Of a DNA stretch of 35,151 nucleotides, positions 26,894 through 35,151 are shown piece after piece. Below the pieces are notes generated by a model that was not told the DNA's origin, ran no database searches, and saw nothing but the letters and a program-made list of their open reading frames with translations. Position 1 is the stretch's first letter. Every line of letters begins with the position of its first letter. This DNA comes from Chrysochromulina tobinii (lineage: Eukaryota; Haptophyta; Prymnesiales; Chrysochromulinaceae). A program made the translations under genes and the position numbers. Location of the stretch: the NCBI GenBank assembly GCA_001275005.1, contig JWZX01002534.1, positions 1-35,151 of the forward strand, written 5' to 3'.

Positions 26894-27571
26894 TCATGTG
26901 TCCAGCTCCGCAAAGGCGGCAGCATGGGCGAGGCCTTCTCCGAACATATCGGTCTCCTCATCGGGCGCGTGTACGATGACCGCGAGCCGCTGTCGGAGCG
27001 CCGCCTCTGTGAGCATGCCCGGAGGTGGCGGCTTGCCTAGCCGCAGGTCGCGAGCGGCACGTTCCTCATCTGTGAACGCACGGAACGGTGGTCCCGCCGC
27101 TCGATTGCGATCGAGCTTGGGCGGCTCTTTGCGGCATGCCGTGGACCATTCCTTGCAAGCGTCGGCGCGCAGTTGCGAGAGGCTCGCTCCAGAGTACAGG
27201 GCCTCACTCAGCTCGTTATCCCAGCCCTCGTCGAGCAGTGCAGCGCATGCGAGCTTGATGGTCGCACACTCGCGGCCGCATGGCCCATCCTCTTTATGCC
27301 GCTCAAGCTCAAGCCGGTCACCACTCTCGACCAGATCAATCGAACGCATCCAACCACCCGCTGAGGATTCGGGGTTTTGCACATCCTCGAGCGCGCTGAG
27401 GATGGACGCCTCCTCTTTACGCAGCCCAGGATTGCGCTCGAGATGGCCGTGCAGCTCACCGATCAGCAATTCGCAAACGCCGCAGCGAATGTACTTCACG
27501 TCCCCTTGGATGCCCTGTGACGACGCCAGGCTCGTCTGGAGCACAATGATCATGCACAACGTGCGGCGCAT
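26894..27571 (-). CDS. secreted/ER saposin-like Cys-rich protein
   Basis: 225 residues from ATG 27571; the frame continues upstream to 27724, but the 27571 start begins a clear signal peptide ([19 protein letters not shown]). The mature domain has spaced cysteines in helical context: [35 protein letters not shown], and [10 protein letters not shown], which fits a saposin-B/canopy-like disulfide-bonded helical fold of the secretory pathway. A middle segment reads [20 protein letters not shown]. The C-terminus is basic/acidic and proline-containing (GKPPPPGML) without a KDEL-type signal. Related single-domain proteins are ER chaperones or receptor-folding factors; the role here is inferred only. 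It is in tandem with PCCB, 131 bp from the preferred PCCB start. Confidence 0.6.
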   Translation of the reverse strand: MRRTLCMIIVLQTSLASSQGIQGDVKYIRCGVCELLIGELHGHLERNPGLRKEEASILSALEDVQNPESSAGGWMRSIDLVESGDRLELERHKEDGPCGRECATIKLACAALLDEGWDNELSEALYSGASLSQLRADACKEWSTACRKEPPKLDRNRAAGPPFRAFTDEERAARDLRLGKPPPPGMLTEAALRQRLAVIVHAPDEETDMFGEGLAHAAAFAELDT

Positions 27572-27707
27572 AGGGGTCCCGAGAGCGCTTGTATCGACGC
27601 GCACACCGCTAGCGCTTTGGAGACGAGTGAATCCACTTTGTGTGAACATGCTGCATGAACATGCATTTCTCTTCCGCTGGACCCCAACAGTACAAATGAA
27701 CAGAATC

Positions 27708-29909
27708 CTAGGGTGTGTCCGCATGATCTCGCCAATACTTTGGCTGGGATCGCAGTGGGGCTTCCGAACCTCGGCGCTGGAGCTTCGTAGTCGTAGTTGG
27801 CGAGCTCAGGAGCGGCTCAGGAACGAGCTCAGGAAGTCGGCGACCTCGACGTTTGGGTGGTGAGGGCAAGGGCGGTGTCGGCGGCGGCGGCGGGGCGGTA
27901 GGAGGTGGTGAGGGCGGGGGCGGCGGCGGCGAGGGCGAGGGCGGTGTCGGCGGCGGCGGGGCGGGAGGAGGTGGTGAAGGCGAGGGCGGTGGCGGCGAGG
28001 GCGATGGCGGTGTCGGCGGCAGAGGTGAGGGTGGCGGCGGCGTGGGCGGAGGTTGCGATGGATCGGACGACGGTGCAGATGGGGCTTGGCCACTCTGGTC
28101 AGCATCCCGCTCTCGGAACAGATCCACGGCCTGAATCTCGGCCTCGAGATAGACCTCTTGAACATCCCCAGTCGCGGTCCGCTGAAAGGTAGCAGCGGGG
28201 TCGGTGGAGCAACTTGTGCTCGTCACGTTGTACTTAGAAGACGCCAGGGATGCCGTGCCGCCGAGCATGATATTCACGCCGGGGGATCCCATCGGCTTTT
28301 CGGACAGTCCGACGAGGTGAAGAGCATCGCCGAGGCACTGGTCAGCACCTGGAGCACCGTTCCAGCAGTCCTCGACGTACATCGTGCGGTCGGTGTAGCT
28401 GCTCGACACGGTTGCAAACGGGTTCGGGGGGCGCACGAAGCTGCAGTCGAATCGTGAGCCGGACACACTGAATCTGCGGAAGATGGAGAACTGCCTATCA
28501 ACCTCCTTTCGAATGAGTGTGAACGTCGCGACCTTGGGGTTGTCTCTCATCGAGCTGAGCTCCTTATTCCACGCCTTCATCGCCTTCTCGTTACGCGTGA
28601 TCGTGCAATTCGACGCCGCATCGTCCTTTAAGTACGACGGGCCCGTATTCGCGTTGACCCACTGTGGGAACATCTTGACCGTGATCGTGCAGTCCGATGG
28701 GAGGCATACGTATGCGGGCACGCTCGCACAGACTTGGTCGCGGATGCGGACAAAGTACTCACCGAGGTCGTAATGCAACCCCTCATACAGCAATGGAGAC
28801 TCACCGACGAGACTCTTGTCCGGCTGCATGCCCATCGGCTTGGATCTGAGCTTCCCGATCCTCTGAGTCAGCTGCGTGTTGTTCTTCTGTATGAGTACAC
28901 CATTGTCCGCGTTGAAGATGGATCCAGGAAACACGCACCCAGGGGCCGCATTCGTCGACCACAGCCCGCTGGGATTCGCGAACGGCTCCCCAAGGTCGAA
29001 CATGCACGGGTGGGTATTGAGGGCTGCCCCAAAGTCCGTCGTGCCGCTTCCGTGGTCAGAGACAATGACGAGCACCTGTGCGCGGAACGGATCCGGTGTC
29101 GGTGCGGGGGCTTCCTCGTCTGCAGGCTCGGTCTTCTCGGTCTTCTCGGTCGGAGGCTCGGTCGGATAGCCAACATCCCACGGGTAAATGATGGGCGGCG
29201 ATGGCGTTGGCGTTGGCGGAGTCGGCGGTGCTGGCGGTGGCGGTGGCGGTGGCGGCGGCGGCGGGCGCCGCGGCGGTGGTGGCGGCGGGGGAGGCGGCGG
29301 TGGTTGGCGCAGCAGCGACGGTGGCTGGCGCAGCAGCGACGGTGGCGGCGGCGGCGGCGGCCTCGCTGCAACTGGTTGAGGCTCTGCTGCATGCTGCTGA
29401 GTCCACGCAGCCCTGCAGCAGTGCTGCTCAGGGCAAACGGACGACGCGAAGTAGCCAAAGCTGCACGCCGCGTCGCCGATGTCATATCCTGGGCGGCAGC
29501 ACGCACCACCCGTGCCGCAGAAGCCTGGGCAAGCGCCACCCCGATGGCTGCAGTCGTTCCAGCATTCGCTGTTGCTGTTCAAGACCGGACCGAAGGGCTG
29601 TCCTGGGGTGAGTTCTGGCTCCGGTATCAGTGTGACTGTTGAATCCGGATCCGGTAGTTGCGCTGGCAACGGTGCAGCTGCGGGTGCCGGTGCTGGTGCC
29701 AGTGTGGGGGGTGGCGCTTCTGCCACATGCTGAAAAGGCGGCCACTTCGCGCAGAAGTAGGAGCCGCAGCTGCGGCTCGCCATTTTATGCTCTCGATCCG
29801 GATATAAATCCCCCGAAATCTCGATTGGCACGCCGATGAAGAGAATGGGGATGAGCAGCATGATGGGAACTGTAGAGCGGTCTGAGTTCCTTTTTAGGAT
29901 TCGAAACAT
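27708..29909 (-). CDS. type II membrane sulfotransferase-like protein with Pro-rich segments
   Basis: 733 residues from ATG 29909 (MFRILKRNSDRS). A basic cytosolic stub is followed by one hydrophobic segment (VPIMLLIPILFIGVPIEI), the usual layout of a Golgi type II enzyme. Next comes a Cys-rich module (ECWNDCSHRGGACPGFCGTG, then GACCRPGYD and PEQHCCRAAW), then a long polyproline stalk, then a catalytic-type domain that begins VLVIVSDHGSGTTDFGAALN, resembling the 5'-phosphosulfate (PAPS) loop of sulfotransferases, followed by FDLGEPFANPSGLW, Asn-glycosylation sites and several cysteines. The C-terminus is a second Pro/Ser tract like cell-wall hydroxyproline-rich proteins. The 3'-phosphate motif was not confidently placed. 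A role in sulfating cell-surface glycans is inferred. Longer frame upstream to 30149 is not preferred. Confidence 0.55.
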   Translation of the reverse strand: MFRILKRNSDRSTVPIMLLIPILFIGVPIEISGDLYPDREHKMASRSCGSYFCAKWPPFQHVAEAPPPTLAPAPAPAAAPLPAQLPDPDSTVTLIPEPELTPGQPFGPVLNSNSECWNDCSHRGGACPGFCGTGGACCRPGYDIGDAACSFGYFASSVCPEQHCCRAAWTQQHAAEPQPVAARPPPPPPPSLLRQPPSLLRQPPPPPPPPPPPRRPPPPPPPPPPPAPPTPPTPTPSPPIIYPWDVGYPTEPPTEKTEKTEPADEEAPAPTPDPFRAQVLVIVSDHGSGTTDFGAALNTHPCMFDLGEPFANPSGLWSTNAAPGCVFPGSIFNADNGVLIQKNNTQLTQRIGKLRSKPMGMQPDKSLVGESPLLYEGLHYDLGEYFVRIRDQVCASVPAYVCLPSDCTITVKMFPQWVNANTGPSYLKDDAASNCTITRNEKAMKAWNKELSSMRDNPKVATFTLIRKEVDRQFSIFRRFSVSGSRFDCSFVRPPNPFATVSSSYTDRTMYVEDCWNGAPGADQCLGDALHLVGLSEKPMGSPGVNIMLGGTASLASSKYNVTSTSCSTDPAATFQRTATGDVQEVYLEAEIQAVDLFRERDADQSGQAPSAPSSDPSQPPPTPPPPSPLPPTPPSPSPPPPSPSPPPPAPPPPTPPSPSPPPPPPSPPPTAPPPPPTPPLPSPPKRRGRRLPELVPEPLLSSPTTTTKLQRRGSEAPLRSQPKYWRDHADTP
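27853..28065 (-). repeat. GGCGGCGAGGGC-type minisatellite (C-terminal Pro/Ser tract)
   Basis: Degenerate GGC/GAG/GGT triplet repeats on the plus strand encode the PPPPSPSPP-type tail on the minus strand. A similar GGC-rich run at about 29188-29370 encodes the internal proline stalk of the same protein. Confidence 0.85.
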
Positions 29910-30356
29910 CTTTCTCCTTTTTAGGTTTAAAAACGTCCTGGATGGGTCCTGGAGGGGTAGGTGAGAGGCGCGTGGGTTTGGCTTGGCAGGCGAGGTCGCA
30001 TCTACAGTCAGCATGGAGGGGTTCATCTTTGATCCACGAGCTCTCCGGGAGAAGCACCAAGAGTTTGAGACGCAACAGACGGGGTTCCGCATTATGGGGT
30101 GCCGGGCGAACCAATGAGCAACATTCACGCAAACAACATTCATCACCACAAACCACCATCACAAAGCCAAAACACATGAATACATGTAGTAGCATGAATA
30201 CTGCATGAAAAGGTTGCACCGAGTCTTCCGTTTCGTAAGAGAAGGTGGAGATTTTCAAACTCGCGGACATTCCGATTTTTGCATGCACGAACCAGATCGT
30301 TGGTCTTGTCTTCTCCGTTCATGTGAATTTTTGTTGGCTTCACTGCATTTTTCGCT
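29910..30356. other. divergent intergenic region, no gene seen
   Basis: 447 bp lie between the sulfotransferase-like start and the EF-hand gene. Near 29890-29935 there is a small duplication (CTTTTTAGGATT and CTTTTTAGGTTT). The region is richer in A/T than the coding sequences and presumably holds both promoters. Short open frames on either strand show no family features. Confidence 0.45.
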
Positions 30357-30866
30357 ATGTTGGCTTCCACTGCAGCTTCCACGACGTTTGAGGCCCTAAG
30401 CGTAAACGAGTTCTTCGACGCGTGCCCGAACAGCATGAGCACCACGGACACGCGCACTGTCAGTGAAATCTCAGACTACCTTGTGCAAAAGTGCACGTTG
30501 GAGCATGCGACCCAGATACTCTTGGTGCTTGACCTGAACAAGGACGGGATCATCGGCCGCAACGAGTTTGTCAAAGGCCACAAGGCGGGCACCTTGGCCG
30601 TCATAAAGAAAATAGAGAGAATGGCTTCAGGCAGCCTTGAGGCACTTGTGGCGCTCACTCGCAACGGCGATGCTGAAGATAAGACGAGCGCAGCGGGCGC
30701 GTTGTCGATTCTGGCGCGAGACAGTGCTGCCAACAAGGCGGCGATCGTGGCGGCGGGCGGCATTGAGGCGCTTGTAGCGCTCACCCGCGATGGCGACGCT
30801 ACATGCAAGGCGGCCGCAGCTGGCGCGTTGGCAACTCTTTTGTCTGGTGCTGAGGCGATTGCATAA
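30357..30866 (+). CDS. small EF-hand plus armadillo-repeat protein
   Basis: 169 residues. An EF-hand loop at residues 59-70 has all standard ligand positions (DLNKDGIIGRNE: Asp59, Asn61, Asp63, Gly64, Glu70), so it should bind calcium. It is followed by two armadillo-type repeats: SLEALVALTRNGDAEDKTSA with GALSILA, then GGIEALVALTRDGDATCKAA with GALATLL. Armadillo arrays usually have many more repeats and serve as protein-binding solenoids; here the stop comes after the second, so this may be a truncated gene or a minimal calcium-responsive adaptor. An alternative start is Met27 (30435). No targeting signal was recognised. Confidence 0.7.
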   Translation: MLASTAASTTFEALSVNEFFDACPNSMSTTDTRTVSEISDYLVQKCTLEHATQILLVLDLNKDGIIGRNEFVKGHKAGTLAVIKKIERMASGSLEALVALTRNGDAEDKTSAAGALSILARDSAANKAAIVAAGGIEALVALTRDGDATCKAAAAGALATLLSGAEAIA

Positions 30867-31260
30867 CACAGGACGCAGCCACGAGGCTCACTTCACACCT
30901 CAGTGTGCTCATCAGGCTCAGCTCAGGTTTTGAGTGACGTGAGTTTTGTCTTGAACAAGCCACCCTCTAGTTCAAAGGACCTCCCGTAAACCTCCCGGTG
31001 TGTGGTGGGAGAATTTTAGGTGCTGCGGGCGTCTACGACGTGAGCGTCGAGAGCTCGTCACTACGTCGTCAGCCGGTGCGCAGTTGGTTCTTGTATCATG
31101 TTGTATCGACGGATGTATAGTACGAACAATTGAGGTTTTTGATCCGCCGCTCGTCAGAACGATCGCCTGTGAGAGCTCACTTGACATACAGCCTCTCCAA
31201 GCATCGCCCCACACAAATCTTAAATCGCGCCTCTCCTCACGGCCTCTCCTATCCTCCCTC
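30867..31260. other. convergent intergenic region, no gene seen
   Basis: 394 bp lie between the convergent stops of the EF-hand/armadillo gene and the MsrA gene. No supported gene, tRNA or strong repeat was seen. It likely contains both 3' untranslated regions. Confidence 0.5.
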
Positions 31261-32171
31261 TCATAGTCCTGCGATGCCGATGCCGATCATGCCATTCGGG
31301 CAGCCCAAGTCAACAATGCGGCCCTGCTTGAGCAAGGCGTTTGCCAGGCCGTTGTAGCTGTTTGGGTAGTTCTCGTCAAATTTGAACCCGTCGTGGAATT
31401 GGTGATAGGGCTCCGCTTGGTAGAACGGAAATGTGTTTGTGTCCATGATGAATGCCACCGCGCGCGCATCGGGGTCGTCGCCCTTGCCATTGGCGAAATC
31501 CAGCTTGTCGCCGTTGGCGATCGATGCCTTGACCACGGCCTGAGCGAGCGGTGATTTGGTGCCGCCCGGCAGGCCGACGACATTGCGATACTCAAGGCCA
31601 CGGTCCCCAAACTGGTCAGGGCGATTACCGTTCTCATCAAAGAGCTTGGCGTACTCGGCCGCGAACTCCGGCACGCTGCTCGGTGGGATCCGTAGGCGCA
31701 CCACCTCCGCGTGGCCGAGCGAACCGTAGTCCGACACTTGTAGCGCATTGTGGTAGCACACCTTGCCATCCTTCGCACCTGCTTTGCCGCCAGCATAGCC
31801 CACCAGTGCTGTAAGCTCACTGTCCTTGCGGCCCAGAATGCGACGCTCCGCCTCCACAAATTCGTGCTGAACGTGCCAGAAGCCTGCGAAGGTCAACACG
31901 AGTCGAGAGAGGTGGAACGGCACAATGAAAGCGTGTGAACGGCACAATGATAGCATGGGAGTCTGGGAGTCTTGCATCGCTCACAGCCGCAACCAAAGTA
32001 GACGTCGATCAGCTCCTCGTCTGCAGCTCGTGCAGGCATACAGGGCGCAGCCAGAGCCGCAGCAGCGGCCGACAGTGCACCACGGCGACTGATCAACGAG
32101 GTTTTAGCAGCAGCCGCACTCGCGATAGCGACCAAGCATGAGAAAACGCGCATCTCAACAGGAAACTTCAT
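31261..32171 (-). CDS. msrA: peptide methionine sulfoxide reductase A, plastid-lumen type (2 exons)
   Basis: Exon 1 (32171-31985) and exon 2 (31883-31261) are joined by a 101-nt GT-AG intron; 269 residues. The splice restores YFGCGCFWHVQHEF, so the catalytic Cys of the GCFW motif is encoded across the junction (T in exon 1, GC in exon 2). Further MsrA landmarks are VGYAGGK, GHAEVVRLRI, DQFGDRGLEYRNVV (usually QGxDxGxQYRS), and FYQAEPYHQFH. The N-terminus is layered: a signal peptide (MRVFSCLVAIASAAAA), a short basic region, then a twin-arginine lumen signal (SRRGALSAAAAALAAP, ending ARA). That suggests a plastid surrounded by extra membranes, with the enzyme repairing oxidised methionine in the thylakoid lumen. 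An alternative start is Met7 (32153). Family assignment firm; location inferred. Confidence 0.85.
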
Positions 32172-32837
32172 GTAAATGACCTGGTGACCTGTGCCGCTGG
32201 GCTGTGGGAATTCAACTCACGTGATTCACGTTCACGTTAAATTGCCCTCTCGTGAGAATTCAACTCTAGTGATCGGAGAGCGCCGAAGGGCTGATCATGT
32301 GGGGAAGCTTGGGCTGAGTGATGTGTGAAACATCTCAGTGTGGAACCATTGGCATTGTGGGTGCCACTACTGTGGAACCCAATTGGTGAGTGAGTGAGTG
32401 AGTGAGTGACGAGTCTCGAGTGAGTGAGTGAGTGAGTGAGTGAGTGAGTGAGAACCATTTCAGACAGCTCTGCCGAGTTGACCCTGGACTGTTATCTGTT
32501 CAGTGCCTGACATGGTCAATAAACCTACCCATTGCTCCGCGTATCTGCCGACGGACGGAAGCCACATGGCCAGTGAGAGACGCTATAAAAATTGTGAGCT
32601 GACTCAGGGAGCAGGGACCGTGACCTGCTAAGAACTTACAAGCGCTGCACGCTCGGAGACGGCTGTGGCTGCGTGCTGGCGAGGCAGCTGTCCGCACTTT
32701 GGTCGCGGCGCGGGACTTGGCCGGCGACTTCGCAGGGGCCGGGGCGCCCCCGGCACGCCCATGGACCAAGACAGCGGCCATCGCGGCCACGGCCTCCAGC
32801 TTCGCTGGTTTGAACGAGCAAGACGCCTCGTCGCCGT
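32172..32837. other. intergenic region with microsatellite and TATA-like box
   Basis: 666 bp between the MsrA start and the VTT gene stop. It contains a TGAG microsatellite (32386-32452), flanking near-repeats of GTGGAACC, and a TATA-like CTATAAAAATT at about 32582-32592 on the plus strand. A plus-strand frame without ATG, open from about 32627 to a TGA at 32846-32848, has coding-like composition (EAAVRTLVAARDLAGDFAGA, AGLNEQDASSPSTQ) and could be a terminal exon. I could not find its partner exon. Confidence 0.35.
32386..32452. repeat. (TGAG)n microsatellite
   Basis: Two runs of the tetranucleotide TGAG/GTGA (32386-32409 and 32418-32452) are separated by a short interruption, CGAGTCTC. Confidence 0.95.
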
Positions 32838-33482
32838 CTACTCAGTGAGCCCGGGCTTGAGCTGCGCACTCGCGAAGCGGCTAAACATGGAGAAGCAGCC
32901 GAAGAGGCAGATGGCCATCACGACCTTGGACACCAGGTTGGCTGTCGAGTCCTCCGAGGCCTTGCCCGCAATGATGTTGGCGATGCTCCCCGCTGATGAG
33001 CCTGCAAGGACCCACACTCCCGACCACATCGTGTTGAAGAACACGGCGATGAGTAAGTACCGGCGCATCGTGACGAGCTCGGGGGGGAAGATGCTCAGCG
33101 CGTAGAGTTTGAAGGGCGTCGGCATCGGCGCCGCGCGGAGCGTGCTCATCGTCTGGATCGGAAGCTCATGAAGCTCCCGCAGCAGATGCTTGTGGTATCT
33201 TCGCCAGCTGGGCCGTGAGTCTAGCTGGCGAAGAATCAGCGGCTGCAAGAAGGTGCGGCCGAGGAACAGCGCGAGCACGTTGCCGAGCGTCTTCCCCGAT
33301 GCGGACGTGATCATCGCCACATGCTTGCTGAAGCAGAAGCCAGCGGTGAGCTCAATCGGTGTCGTTGGAAGGCAGAGCGCGGTCCACGCAGAAAGTGCTA
33401 GTACGTAGCCGATCTGCCCGGGCAGGCCGAGCTTCGAGAGGTTTTCCAGTGCTTCGAGCACGGGCGCGACCAAAGCCGCCAT
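32838..33482 (-). CDS. VTT/DedA (TVP38/TMEM64-type) membrane protein
   Basis: 214 residues from ATG 33482 (MAALVAPVLEALENL). Features of the SNARE-associated/VTT family: a first membrane region IGYVLALSAWTALCLP leading into PTTPIELTAGFCFS, then SASGKTLGNVLALFLGRTF, an amphipathic loop, KLYALSIFPPELVTMRRYLL, a membrane segment with FFNTMWSGVWVLAG and a final hydrophobic helix (VVMAICLFGCFSMF). VTT proteins such as TMEM41B and VMP1 are ER or Golgi phospholipid scramblases; TVP38 is Golgi. The subcellular place here is not shown by the sequence. The frame stays open upstream to 33971 but this is repetitive CG-rich sequence that I do not count as protein. Confidence 0.75.
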   Translation of the reverse strand: MAALVAPVLEALENLSKLGLPGQIGYVLALSAWTALCLPTTPIELTAGFCFSKHVAMITSASGKTLGNVLALFLGRTFLQPLILRQLDSRPSWRRYHKHLLRELHELPIQTMSTLRAAPMPTPFKLYALSIFPPELVTMRRYLLIAVFFNTMWSGVWVLAGSSAGSIANIIAGKASEDSTANLVSKVVMAICLFGCFSMFSRFASAQLKPGLTE

Positions 33483-33518
33483 TAGGAAGGTGTGACACAC
33501 AGAGTGAGTCGCGGCGGG

Positions 33519-33745
33519 TAAGTGAGTCGCGCGGGGATCCCCCGCGAGTCGCGACGCGGGATCGCGCGCGATATCGCGCGACTTTGCTGCGATGTCGCGT
33601 ACGATGTCGCGAGCATTCTCGCGTGCAGCCTCGCGGCGCGGCCTCGCACGCGTTCTCGGGCGCAATAGCGCACGCGGCCTCACGCGCGGCCTCACACGCG
33701 ACCTCGCACACGTTCTCGCACTTGTTCTCGCTCGCGGGCCGCCCC
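33519..33745. repeat. CpG-rich degenerate minisatellite
   Basis: Short units of the form (T/G)CGCG(A/C)xCTCGC recur with a period near 12 bp, for example CTCACGCGCGGC and CTCACACGCGAC. The left part has palindromes (GCGCGATATCGCGC). It lies just upstream of the VTT gene start, so it may be promoter-proximal CpG sequence. Confidence 0.65.
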
Positions 33746-33800
33746 GCGAGCCGCGCTGCCCCTGCCAGCGACGCCTCCTGCCAAGCGATCGGCGGCCGCA

Positions 33801-34112
33801 ATGGCTCCCTCTCTCCCCGTGGTGAGCGCGGCGTATCTGACGACCTTGCACCACGTCCCCAGCAGCTTCCTCGAGCCGTGCCCGCTGCAGGCACGTCCGC
33901 CGAGTGCGCCGCCAAGCTCCACTGGCACCCCTTTCGTCGACACGCTGGCGTGGATCTTGGGGGAGCTGCACTGCAGCGGTCGGAGGCGATCGACGGGGCG
34001 AAGGACAGCGGGGCCGTACAACGACAAGTCCGAGGCCGTGTGCTCCTACGACGCCCTACGCCTTGGGCTGGACGCGTTCGGGATACTAGTCCGTGGACCG
34101 AGCCGCCTGTGA
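33801..34112 (+). CDS. possible hypothetical ORF, low support
   Basis: Not recognised. The frame from ATG 33801 ends SYDALRLGLDAFGILVRG before a TGA at 34110. An overlapping frame offers a coding-like stretch over about 33890-34010 (SAECAAKLHWHPFRRHAGVD, LQRSEAIDGAKDS), so the true gene, if there is one, may change frame through an unseen intron. It would run divergent from the VTT gene. No family or targeting features. Confidence 0.2.
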   Translation: MAPSLPVVSAAYLTTLHHVPSSFLEPCPLQARPPSAPPSSTGTPFVDTLAWILGELHCSGRRRSTGRRTAGPYNDKSEAVCSYDALRLGLDAFGILVRGPSRL

Positions 34113-35020
34113 ACGCGTGGGCGTGGTAGGCGGCATCGCAGCTCGTCGGCAGCACGGCTCGGAATGCCTACTTCCAAGGGGAAACGCAGCGGCTGTGCGT
34201 TGCGCGCGCCGTGTGTGCCCGCCGCAGTGCCTGGTTGTGTGCTTCATCAGGGCAGCTTCGTACGGCTGCTGCCTGCTTATCCTGTAAGCACGCAGCAGCC
34301 GTCTTTGCGTCACCCGGCCTCTCGGGCTGCCCTCCCAGTGGGTGGGCGGCTCGAGGGGCCCTCTGAACTCCTTTGGGGCGCCCACGCAGGTGTGCGGCAG
34401 CCCTCTCGAGCGCTATCCTCTCATGGGCCGGAACGGGCGCCGGTTCTGCGCGTTTATTCGTTTGGGTCAGAGGGCGTTTTGCAGGCGCCTTCTCTTTTTA
34501 AGGTGTACCCAAGGCGTTACGCAAGCATCATCTCGTGAGCCTGCGCTCAACTCGTTTGGTGTTAGTTTGGCTACTGTGCAAACTTTTACTTTAGGATTCC
34601 GCAATTCAATCGTACTAAGATCGATATCGTGGTGGTCCCACATCGTTTATGGTTTAACCCATCGAGCATCCTCGTCGGTTATTAATAATGCCTGAGTCCT
34701 GAGTGTGGAGGTATGCGCGGCATTTCTATCGTGTTTAGGGGCGTTGCGGTCCAGACCAGATTTTCCGATCGGGAAATGTGTATGCATACAAAAGGTACGA
34801 TGCATGCATAAACTCTTCTGTTTTGTCACGGGACAGGCCCGACGTGTGAAACAGCTAACAGGTGTCAGTCCACACTCAGGTCGCAGAACAGAGTCGGGCC
34901 CGGATGGAAGCGCGTGTTCGCCTCTTTGCGATAATGGCCAGTGGCGCCGTAAGTGGCGCCGCGTCGTCGAAACCTGCCACGGGTCCAAGGGCCTGCTCAG
35001 CGTCACCTTGCACTTGAGCT
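34113..35020. other. no supported gene
   Basis: About 900 bp with only short, mutually overlapping frames. GC content falls in 34470-34830 (TTATTAATAATG near 34679), unlike the coding regions. No tRNA, terminal inverted repeat or transposase motif was seen. A GGCGCC-containing duplication (GTGGCGCCGTAAGTGGCGCC) lies near 34940-34960. Confidence 0.4.
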
Positions 35021-35151
35021 TCACCTTATTCCACAGTCGTACGGCATGTACTCGTCACTCGAGCCCGCCTCAGTCACCGCGGCCGACTTGACGTGCAAGT
35101 CCACGACGCCCGTCGGGTCGGACATGGAGTCCAGCAACCAGCCACGCTCCT
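35021..35151 (-). CDS. possible C-terminal fragment at right edge
   Basis: A frame entering from the right edge reads DSMSDPTGVVDLHVKSAAVT then SDEYMPYDCGIR before a TGA at 35023-35021. Composition is protein-like, but 42 residues are too few to recognise. A GT-containing AAG/GTGAAG at the stop could be a splice donor leading to the overlapping frame VRLWNKVKLKCKVTLSRPLD. Truncated by the window. Confidence 0.25.
   Translation of the reverse strand, partial: ERGWLLDSMSDPTGVVDLHVKSAAVTEAGSSDEYMPYDCGIR

Noticed and set aside
33483-33971. Long Arg-rich N-terminal extension of the VTT protein
   Set aside because: It is encoded by the CpG-rich minisatellite and lacks any family similarity; the VTT protein begins naturally at 33482.

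Overview
The window looks like a compact, GC-rich nuclear locus of a photosynthetic eukaryote. The reasons are GT-AG introns that rejoin reading frames exactly, mitochondrial and plastid-type leaders, twin-arginine lumen signals (VOC and MsrA proteins), and eukaryote-only families (NCA2, MIB/HERC2, TUTase, EXD1-like exonuclease, saposin-like, EF-hand/armadillo). The domain mix and base composition fit a chlorophyll-c alga such as a haptophyte or pelagophyte. That placement is inference; no organelle, viral, rRNA, tRNA or CRISPR signal was seen.

Layout. 1-2.1 kb: two neighbouring small secreted-type genes sharing a duplicated signal-peptide segment. 2.2-3.6 kb: a three-exon thylakoid-lumen glyoxalase/VOC protein. 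3.9-4.4 kb: an unrecognised ORF broken by a one-base frame slip in a G run. 4.7-6.0 kb: a spliced MYB/SANT-like gene (-) divergent from an FSH1 serine hydrolase (+). 6.15-7.2 kb: a TauD-like 2-oxoglutarate dioxygenase. 7.5-11.1 kb: NCA2 (-) sharing a 72-bp divergent promoter with a GNAT acetyltransferase (+) whose intron carries tandem copies of its own 3' splice site and exon start. 11.2-15.4 kb: a 1,403-residue protein joining a nucleotidyltransferase (TUTase/poly(A)-polymerase type), an EXD1-like DEDDy 3'-5' exonuclease and an S1 RNA-binding domain. 16-24.9 kb: an intronless 2,969-residue protein with three CbbX/SpoVK-type AAA+ modules plus MIB/HERC2, discoidin-like, zinc-ribbon-like and PDZ domains. 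25.1-30 kb: a head-to-tail minus-strand series of propionyl-CoA carboxylase beta, an ER saposin-like protein, and a type II membrane sulfotransferase-like protein with two proline-rich segments. 30.4-35.2 kb: a small EF-hand/armadillo protein, a plastid-lumen methionine sulfoxide reductase A whose GCFW active site is split by an intron, a VTT/DedA membrane protein, then repeat-rich and poorly coding sequence to the right edge.

The genes do not form one operon-like pathway. Recurrent themes are RNA 3'-end metabolism (one fused enzyme), plastid lumen redox/detoxification (MsrA, VOC), mitochondrial functions (NCA2, PCCB) and very short divergent promoters. The strongest candidate for something undescribed is the tailing-enzyme/exonuclease/S1 fusion, followed by the giant triple-AAA+ scaffold protein.
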